Below, in pieces: positions 1 through 9,981 of a stretch of DNA of 64,000 nt. The notes beneath the pieces were generated by a model, which was given only the letters and a program-made list of their open reading frames with translations, ran no database searches and was not told the DNA's origin. Made by a program: the position numbers and the translations under genes. Origin of the DNA: Fulvimonas soli. GTDB taxonomy: Bacteria; Pseudomonadota; Gammaproteobacteria; Xanthomonadales; Rhodanobacteraceae. Numbering within the stretch: position 1 is the stretch's first letter; each line of letters begins with the position of its first letter. The stretch is from contig NZ_QGHC01000001.1 in assembly GCF_003148905.1 (NCBI RefSeq), forward strand, positions 23,029 through 87,028, in the 5' to 3' direction.

Positions 1-1
1 G

Positions 2-982
2 CGGGCCTACGCCGAGCTGGGCAACGACGACGAGGCGAGGAAAGCCGCCCTCGCCGCGGTGGCCATGAGCCATCCGGACGACATCAGCGAGTGGCTGGTG
101 GTGGCCTACGAACTGCTCTACCGGATCGAGAAGAAGCTGGGTCACAGCGCCGCCGCGCTGTCCTACTACGAGCACTACGTCGTCCAGGACAAGGGCTACC
201 TCAACGACGTCGGCGCCAGGGCGCTCGCCTACCAGGTATCGCAGCAGCACATGCTCGCGCAGAAGCTCGAGACGGAGAAGTTGGGCCGGCAGAACAACGT
301 CCTGCGGCTGCAGCAGGCGCTGGCCACCAAGGCGATCGAGACCGGCCGGCTCTACATCGCGCTGCTGCTGGTGGTGCTGGTCTCGATCGTGTTCTGGCTG
401 TTCCGGCTCAAGCGCTCGCAGCTGCGCTTCAAGAAGCTGTCGTGCCACGACGGGCTCACCGGCATCTTCAACCACCAGCATTTCGTCGGCGAGGCCGAGC
501 GCACCCTGCGCCTGCTGGAGCGCAAGCCCGGCAGCGCCTGCCTGGTCTTCATCGACCTGGACCACTTCAAGCGGATCAACGACACGCACGGCCATGCCGT
601 GGGGGATGCGGTGCTCAAGCGCGTCGTGGCGATCTGCCGGCAGCAGCTGCGTCCCGTCGACCTGTTCGGCCGCCTCGGCGGCGAGGAGTTCGGCATCCTG
701 CTGCCGGACTGCCCGCGCGACCAGGGCCTGGCCATCGCCGACCGCATCCGCCTGGCCATCGAGGCGTCGTCGGTCGACGGCGACGGCGTCGTCGTCTCGT
801 TCTCCGCCAGCGTCGGCCTGGCCTCCACCGAAACGTCCGGCTACGGGCTGCAGCGCCTGTGCCGGGACGCGGACGCCGCGCTCTACCGCGCCAAGCGCAC
901 CGGCCGCAACCGCGTCATCGCGGATGCCGAGCGCGAGGAGGGCGGCGCGCCGCCTGTGCCAATCAGGTACGGGCAGGCGTAG
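2..982 (+). CDS. Diguanylate cyclase, TPR-like region + TM + GGDEF (5' truncated)
   Basis: The reading frame is open from base 2, so the gene begins outside the window; the first internal ATG is at 59 and is unlikely to be the start. The visible part has helical, TPR-like sequence (AYAELGNDDEARKAAL), a helical linker, one transmembrane segment (LYIALLLVVLVSIVFWLF, bases about 351-405) and a C-terminal GGDEF domain. The active-site motif is intact as GGEEF, and an RPVD I-site lies five residues before it, so the enzyme should make c-di-GMP from two GTP and be product-inhibited. The layout (periplasmic TPR sensor, one TM, cytoplasmic cyclase) is common in Xanthomonadales. The signal sensed is not visible. 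The next gene is about 410 bases away on the same strand and looks unrelated. Confidence 0.9.
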   Translation, partial: RAYAELGNDDEARKAALAAVAMSHPDDISEWLVVAYELLYRIEKKLGHSAAALSYYEHYVVQDKGYLNDVGARALAYQVSQQHMLAQKLETEKLGRQNNVLRLQQALATKAIETGRLYIALLLVVLVSIVFWLFRLKRSQLRFKKLSCHDGLTGIFNHQHFVGEAERTLRLLERKPGSACLVFIDLDHFKRINDTHGHAVGDAVLKRVVAICRQQLRPVDLFGRLGGEEFGILLPDCPRDQGLAIADRIRLAIEASSVDGDGVVVSFSASVGLASTETSGYGLQRLCRDADAALYRAKRTGRNRVIADAEREEGGAPPVPIRYGQA

Positions 983-1175
983 CGCGGGGAGTGGTGGATT
1001 GCGGGCTTGCCGCCCCGCCAGCGCCGCGCATGCCATGCGGCGGCATGCGGCTCAAGAGCGTTCACGATCTTCCCGTGCCCTGCCGGGAGCCGGCTGCGCG
1101 CGGGCTGAGGAAGCGCGAAGGAGTGGGCCGGCCCGCGATGGCGCGGCATGGCGGGCGTGGGGCGAGGGGCCGGGC

Positions 1176-1243
1176 ATCGCGGCCGGAGGCCGCTCCCACA
1201 GGGAGCCTCGCAAGCCTTGTGGGAGCGGCCTCCGGCCGCGATC
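1176..1243. repeat. REP-like inverted repeat, family A (full copy)
   Basis: Two arms (ATCGCGGCCGGAGGCCGCTC 1176-1195, extended by CCACAG, and the matching inverse ending at 1243) enclose about 17 bases. Further copies are at 13469-13534 and 26931-26997, with a single arm at 20876-20900. This is a typical intergenic palindromic repeat. It lies in the 983-1395 non-coding stretch, where I see nothing else except the approach to the PadR gene. Confidence 0.9.
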
Positions 1244-1395
1244 GACCTGACGCAAGACCGCCGCGGCCGCGATGCCATGCCCGCCGAGGCCATGCCCACG
1301 GCCCGCCAGCCCGCTCCCCCCATGACTTCAAGCCCATGCACTATTGCTAACTTCACACTATCGTTCACTCCAGCCCAATCCGTCCGGGTGAGCCC

Positions 1396-1761
1396 GTGGA
1401 CGACACCGCCAGCCTGCTGAAGAAATTCCAGAAGGAGCTGTCCGCCGGCACCGTCTCGCTGGTCCTGCTGGCGGTGCTGGGGCAGTCGCGCCAGCCGCTC
1501 TACGGCTACCAGATCGCCAAGCGGCTGGAGGAGCTGGGCGAGGGCGCGCTGGCCGGCAAGCAGAGCGCGCTGTACCCGGTGCTGCGCAACCTGGAGGCGG
1601 CCGGGCTGCTCGCCAGCGAGGTGGAGCCCTCGGTCAGCGGGCCGCCGCGCCGCTACTACCGCATCACCCGCCCCGGGCGCGAGGTGCTGCGCGAATGGAT
1701 CGACGCCTGGAACGCCACCCGCGACTCGGTCGACAAGGTCCTACAGGGAGAGCTGCGATGA
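1396..1761 (+). CDS. PadR-family transcriptional regulator
   Basis: A 121-residue winged-helix protein with a PadR signature: LYGYQIAKRLEE helix, SALYPVLRNLEAAGLL recognition helix, and the wing region PPRRYYRITRPGREVL. Family members are compact repressors that bind promoter DNA and release it on binding a small ligand. The start is a GTG at 1396; no earlier start keeps the frame without running into repeat DNA. The stop overlaps the ATG of the next gene (ATGA at 1758-1761), so the two are translationally coupled. PadR regulators paired with a HAAS-domain membrane protein form a recurrent two-gene module in many bacteria; the regulator presumably controls its own operon. Confidence 0.88.
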   Translation: MDDTASLLKKFQKELSAGTVSLVLLAVLGQSRQPLYGYQIAKRLEELGEGALAGKQSALYPVLRNLEAAGLLASEVEPSVSGPPRRYYRITRPGREVLREWIDAWNATRDSVDKVLQGELR

Positions 1762-2681
1762 ACACCCCACGCACCATCGCCGAATACCTCGAACAGCTGC
1801 GCGCCGCGCTGCGCGGCGCCGACCCGGCGCTGGTCCAGGACGCGCTGTACGACGCCGAGGAGCACCTGCGCGCCGAGCTGGCCGAGCAGCCAGGCCGCAG
1901 CGAGGCCGAGATGCTGCAGAAGGTGGTGGGCAGCTACGGTGCGCCGGAGGAGGTGGCGGAGATCTACCGCGACCAGGAGATCAAGATCCAGCGCGCGCTG
2001 CGCCCGCCGCCGCCGCCGCGGCGCCGCTCGCTGCCCGGCCGTTTCTTCGGCGTGGCCGCCGACCCGCGCACCTACGGCGCGCTGTTCTACATGCTGCTGG
2101 CGCTGGCCACCGGCATCTTCTACTTCGTGTGGGTGACCACGGGGCTGGCGCTGTCGGCCGGATTGTCGGTGCTGATCGTCGGCCTGCTGTTCGCGGTGCT
2201 GTTCTTCGCCACCGTGCGCGTGCTGTCGCTGGTGGAGGGGCGCATCGTGGAGGCGATGCTCGGCGTGCGCATGCCGCGCCGGCCGATCTACCCGGCGCAG
2301 GGGCTGACGCTGATGCGGCGGATCGGCCGCATGTTCACCGACGTGCACACCTGGACCACGCTCTGCTACATGTGGCTGATGCTGCCGCTGGGCATCACCT
2401 ATTTCACGCTGGCCGTGACCCTGCTCGCCGTGTCGCTGGCGCTGATCGGCGCGCCGCTGGCCTGGGCCTTCGACCACGGCAGGTTCGACTCGTGGTTCGT
2501 GTTCCGCCACGCCACCATCGACTGGGGCTACGGTCCCCACGCCATGGGCTGGGGCGACGCGGCCGCGATGTGCGCGGTCGGCATCGTGCTGCTGTTCGCC
2601 ACGCTGCACCTGGCGCGCGGCATCGGCCGGCTGCACGGGCAGATCGCCAAGCACATGCTGGTGCCGCGCGCCGCGGCTTGA
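1758..2681 (+). CDS. HAAS/sensor-domain membrane protein
   Basis: A 307-residue protein. The N-terminal 80 residues form a helical HAAS-like (DUF1700-type) domain: EYLEQLRAALRG, YDAEEHLRAEL, and YGAPEEVAEIYRDQEI. A basic proline-rich linker follows, then two pairs of hydrophobic segments (about residues 113-160 and 205-245) and a last one near 270-295, matching the putative-sensor family of membrane proteins that accompany PadR regulators. The start ATG at 1758 overlaps the upstream stop by four bases. No enzymatic motif is visible. Such proteins are thought to transmit an envelope or lipid signal to the PadR partner, but this is an inference. Confidence 0.75.
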   Translation: MNTPRTIAEYLEQLRAALRGADPALVQDALYDAEEHLRAELAEQPGRSEAEMLQKVVGSYGAPEEVAEIYRDQEIKIQRALRPPPPPRRRSLPGRFFGVAADPRTYGALFYMLLALATGIFYFVWVTTGLALSAGLSVLIVGLLFAVLFFATVRVLSLVEGRIVEAMLGVRMPRRPIYPAQGLTLMRRIGRMFTDVHTWTTLCYMWLMLPLGITYFTLAVTLLAVSLALIGAPLAWAFDHGRFDSWFVFRHATIDWGYGPHAMGWGDAAAMCAVGIVLLFATLHLARGIGRLHGQIAKHMLVPRAAA

Positions 2682-2735
2682 ACGGCCGCGGCGGGTCGGG
2701 CCATGCTTCCGCTCCCCCACGTCCGCGACGTTTCC

Positions 2736-3179
2736 ATGAACGACATCCTGCAGAGGCTGGCCGGCGACTGGCTGGGCGAGGAAGCGATCGCCGCGACGCG
2801 CTGGGGACCCGGCGGCCGCGCCGTGGGGCGCATCGCGGCGCGGCTGGCGCTGGGCGGCCGGGCGCTGGTGCAGGACTACCGCGAGGAGCGCGACGGCAGG
2901 CCGGCGTTGCAGGCGCACGCGGTGTTCGTGGCCGGCGACGACGGCGGCTATGGCCTGTACTGGTTCGACAGCTACGGCTTCGTGCCGCACGAGCCGGCCG
3001 CGGGCCGCTGGGACGGGCGCAGCCTGGTGTTCGTGCGCCGCTCCCCGCGCGGCCAGACCCGCCACGTCTACACGCCGCTCGGCGAGGATCGCCTGGGCCT
3101 CACGCTGGAAAGCTCGTTCGACGGCGGCGCGTCATGGGAGCCGGTGTTGCAGGCCGAATACCGCCGCGTGCGGGATTGA
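2736..3179 (+). CDS. DUF1579-like small cytosolic protein
   Basis: 147 residues from the ATG at 2736 (MNDILQRLAGDWLGEE); an in-frame ATG at 2703 would add 11 residues, but the DUF1579-type fold normally begins with the L-x-G-x-W element seen here. The pattern of alternating strands (ALVQDYREERDG, YGLYWFDSYGF, GRSLVFVRRSP, HVYTPLGEDRLGLTLE) fits a lipocalin-like beta barrel as in DUF1579 proteins. No signal peptide and no catalytic motif are seen. It is 54 bases behind the PadR/HAAS pair and may be co-transcribed. Function unknown. Confidence 0.65.
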   Translation: MNDILQRLAGDWLGEEAIAATRWGPGGRAVGRIAARLALGGRALVQDYREERDGRPALQAHAVFVAGDDGGYGLYWFDSYGFVPHEPAAGRWDGRSLVFVRRSPRGQTRHVYTPLGEDRLGLTLESSFDGGASWEPVLQAEYRRVRD

Positions 3180-3276
3180 GTCCCGTGCCCGGCAACTGAC
3201 AGGCCGTCCGTCCGCACGTTTGGGATCTGCAACGCATCCGTGCGGCCAAACGCATCCGTTCGCGTTGCCCCGTCAT

Positions 3277-3394
3277 CGTCATCCCGGCGCAAGCCGGAAT
3301 CCAGTCGGGTACTTCGTGCGAAGCACTCCAGATCCGGCTTTGCGTGCTTCGCACAACGCGGTTTCACTGGATTCCGGCTTGCGCCGGAACGACG
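3277..3394. repeat. Inverted repeat, family B (full copy)
   Basis: Arms of the type CATCCCGGCGCAAGCCGGAA at the left and GGATTCCGGCTTGCGCCGGA at the right (3368-3394) enclose about 65 bases that themselves contain an inverted pair around TTCGTGCGAAGCA. Other copies: 11151-11260, 16805-16884 and a half copy at 29103-29129. It fills most of the 3180-3437 gap between convergent genes and could also stop transcription from both sides. Confidence 0.9.
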
Positions 3395-3437
3395 AGCGTG
3401 GGGGCGTTCCCGCACATGGCATCCAAGCCGCAGGAGG

Positions 3438-4973
<1,536 letters not shown>

Positions 4974-4979
4974 CCCGTC

Positions 4980-6188
4980 TCAGGCCAGTTGCAGGTCGCG
5001 CGGCCTGGCCTGCGGGAAGACGGTCTGCAGCTGGTCGCGGCCGAGACCCCACAGGCGGCCGAACAGCCCGGCGTAGACGTCGCGGTAGTTGTTGAGCACC
5101 GGGTAGTCGCGGTCCTGCAGCAGGCTGGGCTGCGCCACCGCCACCTGCTCGCCGGCGACGCGGCCGCCGTTGATCCGCCCGCCCAGCACCCAGTGCACGG
5201 TGCCGTGGCCGTGGTCGGTGCCCCTGTCGCCGTTCTCGCGGAAGGTGCGGCCGAACTCGGAGACCACCACCACCACGGTGTCGTTCCAGGCCTCGCCCAG
5301 CGCGTCGGCGTAGGCGGCCAGGCCGTCGCCCAGGTTGCGCAGGTTGCTGGAGAGCTGGCCGACCGCGCCGCCCTGGTTGACGTGGGTGTCCCAGCCGCCG
5401 ACGTCGACGAAGCCCAGGCGGTAGCGGTCGCGCATCAGCGCGGCGATGCGGCGCGTCTCGGTGGCGAAGCTGCTGGCGCTGGGCGCGCCGCGGCTGGCGC
5501 GCACCATCTCCTCCTCCAGGTTCTGCAGGTCCATCGACACCGAGCGGCGCAGCGCCAGGCCGTCGCTGGCGGCGTCGGCCAGCGGCGTGCCGCGGTACAT
5601 GCCGGCGAGGATCGCCGACTGCCGCTCGTCGAAGCGCGCCTTGGGATCGCCCTTCAGCGAGATGTTGGGCACGTCGCGCGGGCTGCCCTGGAAGCTCAGC
5701 GGCAGGTTGTTGGTGAAGGCGATGGCGGGCACGCCGGTGAGCACGGTGGAGAGCCGGGCCAGGAAGCCGGAGCGGTAGTCGCCGGCCTGGCCGGGCTGGC
5801 CGCGCTCGATGTTGTCCTGCGTCTCGAAGTGGCTGCGCGAGAGGTCGTCGGTGCCCGCGAACGGGACGAAGGCGACCTGCTTCTTCTGCCACAGCGGGTG
5901 GATCGAGTCGCGCAGCGCCGGGTTGAGCCCCCAGTGCGCGTCCAGCGCGATCGCGCTGTTGGCGTCGTTCGGGTCGGGCCGGGCGATGGCGAGGGTGGGC
6001 CGGGCCTCGTAGTAGAAGCCGCTGGCGTAGGGCACCAGCAGGTTGTTGCAGTCGTAGCCGCCGCGCAGGAACACGAACAGCAGGCGCGGCGAGCCGGCCG
6101 GCGCGGCGAACAGCCGCGAGGAGAACGACAGCGTCGGCAGGGCAGCCGCCGCGAGGGCGGCGTTGCGCAGGAACTGGCGACGGTTCAT
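4980..6188 (-). CDS. DUF1501 Tat-exported protein
   Basis: A 402-residue protein with a clear twin-arginine signal (NRRQFLRNAALAAAALPTL) and AxA-type cleavage near residue 30. The mature part has DUF1501 landmarks: FVFLRGGYDCNNLLVPY, DAHWGLNPALRD, GGWDTHVNQGG and VVSEFGRTFRENGDRGTDHGHG. The last two place conserved Asp and His residues as in the alkaline-phosphatase/sulfatase-like fold to which this family is related, so a metal-dependent hydrolase role is possible but unproven. It sits between two DUF1800 genes with spacings of 12 and 6 bases, indicating one operon. A Tat route suggests that it folds, perhaps with cofactor, before export. Confidence 0.87.
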   Translation of the reverse strand: MNRRQFLRNAALAAAALPTLSFSSRLFAAPAGSPRLLFVFLRGGYDCNNLLVPYASGFYYEARPTLAIARPDPNDANSAIALDAHWGLNPALRDSIHPLWQKKQVAFVPFAGTDDLSRSHFETQDNIERGQPGQAGDYRSGFLARLSTVLTGVPAIAFTNNLPLSFQGSPRDVPNISLKGDPKARFDERQSAILAGMYRGTPLADAASDGLALRRSVSMDLQNLEEEMVRASRGAPSASSFATETRRIAALMRDRYRLGFVDVGGWDTHVNQGGAVGQLSSNLRNLGDGLAAYADALGEAWNDTVVVVVSEFGRTFRENGDRGTDHGHGTVHWVLGGRINGGRVAGEQVAVAQPSLLQDRDYPVLNNYRDVYAGLFGRLWGLGRDQLQTVFPQARPRDLQLA

Positions 6189-6200
6189 GGCGAGGCGCTC

Positions 6201-7733
6201 CTACAGGTAGTTGAAGTCGGGCGAGGCGAGCAGATAGGTGTTCCATTCCTGCGCCGTGCCGGCCTTGGCCAGTGCCGCGCGCGTGGCCGGCGAGAGCCAG
6301 GGCGCGAGGGTGCGGCGGAACAGCGGCGAGTCCAGCGCAGGCGGCGTGCGCGGCGCGCCGTCGGCGACGAACAGGCGGTTGCGGCCGCTGCCGATCGCGG
6401 CGGCGACGTCGAAGCGCCTGGCCATCTGGCCGGAGCCGGACCAGCTCGCGCCGTCCAGCGGCCAGCCGTCGGGGGTGATGCGGCCGAACGGCGGCTCGCC
6501 CAGCTGCGCCATCCAGTTCGCCAGCGGCGCGGCGTCGGCGACCGGGCGGCCGTCCAGCGACAGGCGCATGGCGGCGGCGAGGAAGCGCATCGGGTCGGCG
6601 AACTTGCGCGTGCCGGTGGCGGCGAACTCGGGCGAGGCCAGCAGCGTGCGCAGCACCCGGGCAATGTCGCCGTCGCTTTGCTGGAAGGTGCGCGCCATCG
6701 CGTCGACCAGCGCGGGCGGCGGCCGGTCGGCGAGGAAGTACTCGGCCAGCTGGCGCGAGACGAAGCGTGCGCAGGCGGGCTGCCGCGTCAGCAGGTCCAC
6801 CGCCTGCTCGATCTCGGCATGGCCGCTGCCGCGGATGCGCCGGCCGAGCAGGGTCTTGTCGCTGAAGTCGTGGCGGCGCGGGTTGAACAGGAACAGGCCC
6901 TCGCGCACCGCGCCGGCCGGCCGGCGGCGCGCGTCCGGCCGCCCGTCCGGCGCGGGCGGCGCGATGCCGGCGCCGGTGAGGATCAGCGCCAGCTGCTGCA
7001 CGTCCTGCTGGGTGTAGCCGGCGTCCACGCCCAGCGTGTGCAGCTCCATCAGCTCGCGCGCGTAGTTCTCGTTGACCTTGCCGGCGGCGTTCTTGTCGTT
7101 GTCCAGGTACTCCAGCATCGCCGGGCTCTTCAGCGTGGCCATCACCAGGTCGCGGAACCTGCCCAGCGCGTGCGGGCGGATCACCCGCTCCTCGTAGTCG
7201 GCGGCGAGCAGCCGCACGCGGCCCTTGGCGCCGTAGACGCTGAAGTGGTTCAGCCAGAACCACACCATCTGCTCCTTCAGCGGATTGCCGCCGTACACCG
7301 CGCGCAGCAGCTCGGCCTGCTGCGCCTGCTTGACCAGCTCGCGGCCGTCCCGCTGCAGGGCCTTCTTCGCGGCCAGCTTGGCGTCGCCGTCGGGCATCGC
7401 CTTGAGCTGCCGCTGGCGCCCGCGGTACTGCGCGAGCAGCTCCGCGGGCGGCGTGCTCACCGCGGGGTAGCTGTCGATCGTCGCCTGGATCGCGGGAGGC
7501 AGCGTGTCGTCGCCGCCGGCGAGCAGCTCGTCCAGGTAGCGCGCGCGGCCCAGCGCCTGGTAGCGCGCCAGCACGGCGCTGTCGATGCCGAAGCCGGCGC
7601 GGCGCAGCCAGGTCACGTCCTTGCGCGTGAGCGTGGCCCCGGGTGTGGCCTGGACGAGGCCGGCGGCGAGGACGAGAGCGGCCGCGAACAGGACGGCGCG
7701 GCCACGGCGGACGGAGGAGGGCGAGGGACGCAT
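6201..7733 (-). CDS. Secreted DUF1800-domain protein (copy 1)
   Basis: First gene of the minus-strand operon, 510 residues from the ATG at 7733 with signal peptide RRGRAVLFAAALVLAAGLVQA. It carries the same ordered motifs as its paralogue at 3438-4973 (WLRRAGFGIDSAVLARY, WFWLNHFSVYGAKGR, NENYARELMELHTLG, RRHDFSDKTLLG) and has an extra Pro/Arg-rich insert around APPAPDGRPDARRRPAG. The mid-gene blocks 6965-7075 and 7107-7185 match 4208-4318 and 4350-4428 almost base for base, which points to tandem duplication followed by local homogenisation. Biochemical function unknown. Confidence 0.85.
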   Translation of the reverse strand: MRPSPSSVRRGRAVLFAAALVLAAGLVQATPGATLTRKDVTWLRRAGFGIDSAVLARYQALGRARYLDELLAGGDDTLPPAIQATIDSYPAVSTPPAELLAQYRGRQRQLKAMPDGDAKLAAKKALQRDGRELVKQAQQAELLRAVYGGNPLKEQMVWFWLNHFSVYGAKGRVRLLAADYEERVIRPHALGRFRDLVMATLKSPAMLEYLDNDKNAAGKVNENYARELMELHTLGVDAGYTQQDVQQLALILTGAGIAPPAPDGRPDARRRPAGAVREGLFLFNPRRHDFSDKTLLGRRIRGSGHAEIEQAVDLLTRQPACARFVSRQLAEYFLADRPPPALVDAMARTFQQSDGDIARVLRTLLASPEFAATGTRKFADPMRFLAAAMRLSLDGRPVADAAPLANWMAQLGEPPFGRITPDGWPLDGASWSGSGQMARRFDVAAAIGSGRNRLFVADGAPRTPPALDSPLFRRTLAPWLSPATRAALAKAGTAQEWNTYLLASPDFNYL

Positions 7734-7848
7734 GCGGCCGTTTTTCCGACGGGAACCCGTCCTGACAACGCCGCCGCGCGGCGGCGGTGCACATCCGGCG
7801 CGGGACGGGCCGGGAACGGTTCAGCAAAGTGTGCGCGCCGGCACGTCT

Positions 7849-8136
7849 TCAGAATTCGTCGACGAACTCCAGCGCGTAGCCGCGCTGCCCGGCCTGGATC
7901 TCCGCCACCGCCTCCACGGCCTCCGCGTGCAGGCGGTCGGGGGCCAGCACCTCGATGCGGTAGAGGTGGCCCTCGCTGTCGTCGACCAGCGCGTTGGAGC
8001 TGGAGTCGTCCCGCACGGCGTCCATCGGCTCGTCCACTTCCTCGACGTGCTCGATGCCGTCGATGCCGTGCAGGGCGGTGATCAGCGCGTCGGCGTCGTC
8101 GCGGCTGCCGACCAGGCGGATGCGGATCATGGGCAT
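7849..8136 (-). CDS. Small acidic protein, possible ferredoxin-like fold
   Basis: A 95-residue, acidic, cytosolic protein starting at 8136. I do not recognise a named family. The N-terminus MPMIRIRLVGSRDDADALI and the later HLYRIEVLAPDRLHAEAV look like two beta-alpha units, as in small ACT-like or ferredoxin-like regulatory folds. The middle (residues 33-52) is rich in Asp, Glu and Ser. No cysteines or histidine clusters. It stands alone between the DUF1800 operon (same strand, about 115 bases downstream) and a divergent methyltransferase. Codon use is like its neighbours, supporting a real gene. Confidence 0.6.
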   Translation of the reverse strand: MPMIRIRLVGSRDDADALITALHGIDGIEHVEEVDEPMDAVRDDSSSNALVDDSEGHLYRIEVLAPDRLHAEAVEAVAEIQAGQRGYALEFVDEF

Positions 8137-8247
8137 GGCGGGTTTCCTGTGCAGCGCTTTCGCGGCGCCATGCTGGCGCGCGCGGCGTCGCCGGGAAGTG
8201 ATGCCGCGCCGCGGTTACCATGCGCGACGGAGCGGAGCCCAGCAGAC

Positions 8248-8868
8248 ATGCCCAAGACCTACGACCAGGCCTATTTCGACAAGTGGTACCGCGACCCGGC
8301 GCACGCGGTCGGCGCGCCGGCCGCGCTGCGGCGCAAGGTGGCGCTGGCGGTGGCGCAGGCCGAGTACTACCTCGGCCGGCCGCTGCGCAACGTGCTCGAC
8401 GTGGGCTGCGGCGAGGCGCCGTGGCGCGCGCCGCTGCGCGCGCTGCGGCCGGGCGTGGACTACCGCGGCCTGGACGCCAGCCAGTACGTGGTGGCGCGCT
8501 ACGGCCGCAGCCGCAACATCGGCCTGGCGCGCTTCGGCCAGCTCGAGCACCTGCGCTTCGACACGCGCTTCGACCTGATCGTGTGCAGCGACGTGCTGCA
8601 CTACCTCAAGCCGGCCGAGATCCGCGCCGGGCTGGCCGGCATCGCCGGGATGGCCGAGGGCGTAGCCTTCCTGGAAGTGTTCACCAGCCGCGACGGCGTG
8701 GACGGCGACCTGGAGGGCTTCCACGCGCGCGCGCCGGAGTGGTACCTGCGCGCGTTCGCCGATGCGGGGCTGCTGCCCTGCGGCTCGCACTGCTACCTCG
8801 CGCCGCGGCTGGGACGGCGCATCGCCGCGCTGGAGCTGGCGCGGCTGCCGGCGGGGACGGCGCGGTGA
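8248..8868 (+). CDS. Class I SAM-dependent methyltransferase
   Basis: 206 residues from the ATG at 8248; the longer open frame upstream crosses the divergent gene and is not credible. Motif I is VLDVGCGEAPWRAPL, motif II YRGLDASQYVV, and the post-II segment FDLIVCSDVLHYL is the usual strand-4 element of methyltransferase_11/25-type enzymes. The substrate is unknown. The C-terminus (FADAGLLPCGSHCYLAPRLG) resembles the last strand of the fold. The stop overlaps the GTG start of the epimerase gene (GTGA at 8865-8868), so the two are coupled and may act on the same substrate. Confidence 0.82.
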   Translation: MPKTYDQAYFDKWYRDPAHAVGAPAALRRKVALAVAQAEYYLGRPLRNVLDVGCGEAPWRAPLRALRPGVDYRGLDASQYVVARYGRSRNIGLARFGQLEHLRFDTRFDLIVCSDVLHYLKPAEIRAGLAGIAGMAEGVAFLEVFTSRDGVDGDLEGFHARAPEWYLRAFADAGLLPCGSHCYLAPRLGRRIAALELARLPAGTAR

Positions 8869-9848
8869 GCACGGTCTTCCTCACCGGGGCGAGCGGCTTC
8901 CTCGGCGGGCACCTGCTGCGCGAGCTGCGCGCAGCCGGGCACGCGGTGCGGGCGCTGTCGCGCCGGGACGGGACGGACGCCGCGATCGCCGCCGCCGGCG
9001 GCGAGCCGGTGCGCGCCGCGCTGTCGGACCCGGCCTCGCTGCGGCGGGCGCTGGCCGGCTGCGAGGCGGTGTTCCACGCCGCCGCCGACACCAGCCTGTG
9101 GCGCGGCGGGGCGGCGGCGCAGTTCGCCACCAACGTCGAGGGCACCCGGCACCTGCTGCAGGCGGCGGAGGCGGCCGGCGTGCGCGCCTTCATGCACACC
9201 TCGTCGGTGACGGCCTACTCGCACCTGGTGCACGGCGTGCTGCGCGAGGACACGCCGCAGCGCGGCGGCGAGAGCTGGATCGGCTACGAGCGCAGCAAGT
9301 TCCTCGGCGAGCAGGCGGTGCGCGGCAGCGCCCTGCCGTGGATCGTGTTCAACCCGGCGCACATCCTGGGGCCGGGCGACCGCCGCAACTGGGCGCGCCT
9401 GATCGTGCTGGTGGACCGCGGCCGGCTGCCCGGCATCCCGCCCGGCACCGGGACCTTCGCCGACGTGCGCGAGATCGCCCGCGCGCAGGTGCGCGCCTGG
9501 GAGCTGCGGCGCTTCGGCCGCGCCTACCTGCTCGGCGGCGAGCAGGCCAGCTTCGTGGATTTCGTGCACCGCGTGGGCGCGGCGCTGGGCCGCCGCACGC
9601 CGCGCGGCGCCACGCCGGCGTGGGCGCTGATGGCCTGCGCGCGGGCGCTCGGCGCCTGGTCGCGCCTCGGCGGGCGCGAGCCGGAAGTGACGCCGGAGGG
9701 CGCGGCGCTGACCTCGCACGTGCTGCAGGTGGATTCCAGCCGCGCGCGGCAGGAGCTGGGCTACGTGGAAACGCCGCTCGACGCGCTGCTGGCCGACACG
9801 CTGGAGTGGATGCGGCGGGAAGGCATGATCGGCGGCGCGGCGCGCTGA
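8865..9848 (+). CDS. NAD-dependent epimerase/dehydratase (extended SDR)
   Basis: 327 residues from a GTG at 8865. The N-terminal Rossmann motif is TGASGFLGGHLL (GxxGxxG); the acceptor region HAAADTSLW, the TSSVTAYS strand and the catalytic GYERSK (Tyr-x-x-x-Lys) are all present. The FNPAHILGPGDRRN segment and the C-terminal helix pair match extended SDRs related to 3-beta-HSD and dihydroflavonol reductase types. The substrate cannot be read from the sequence. It overlaps the methyltransferase by four bases, which suggests a two-gene operon. Confidence 0.85.
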   Translation: MSTVFLTGASGFLGGHLLRELRAAGHAVRALSRRDGTDAAIAAAGGEPVRAALSDPASLRRALAGCEAVFHAAADTSLWRGGAAAQFATNVEGTRHLLQAAEAAGVRAFMHTSSVTAYSHLVHGVLREDTPQRGGESWIGYERSKFLGEQAVRGSALPWIVFNPAHILGPGDRRNWARLIVLVDRGRLPGIPPGTGTFADVREIARAQVRAWELRRFGRAYLLGGEQASFVDFVHRVGAALGRRTPRGATPAWALMACARALGAWSRLGGREPEVTPEGAALTSHVLQVDSSRARQELGYVETPLDALLADTLEWMRREGMIGGAAR

Positions 9849-9981
9849 GCGGGCGGCTTCCGGCCTTGCGCGCCGGGTCGATGTCGGCGCAATGGAAAAA
9901 AGCCGCCATTTGGTGGCAAGTGGCCGAACTACGAAGCCAACCCCAATCCATCCCTTCCATGCGCCGTTGGCCACGGTGCGG

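Noticed and set aside
3277..3394. CRISPR-like array from the repeated CCGGAATCCAG/CTGGATTCCGG units
   Set aside because: There are only two arms per locus, inverted rather than direct, without regular spacers; they are intergenic palindromes.
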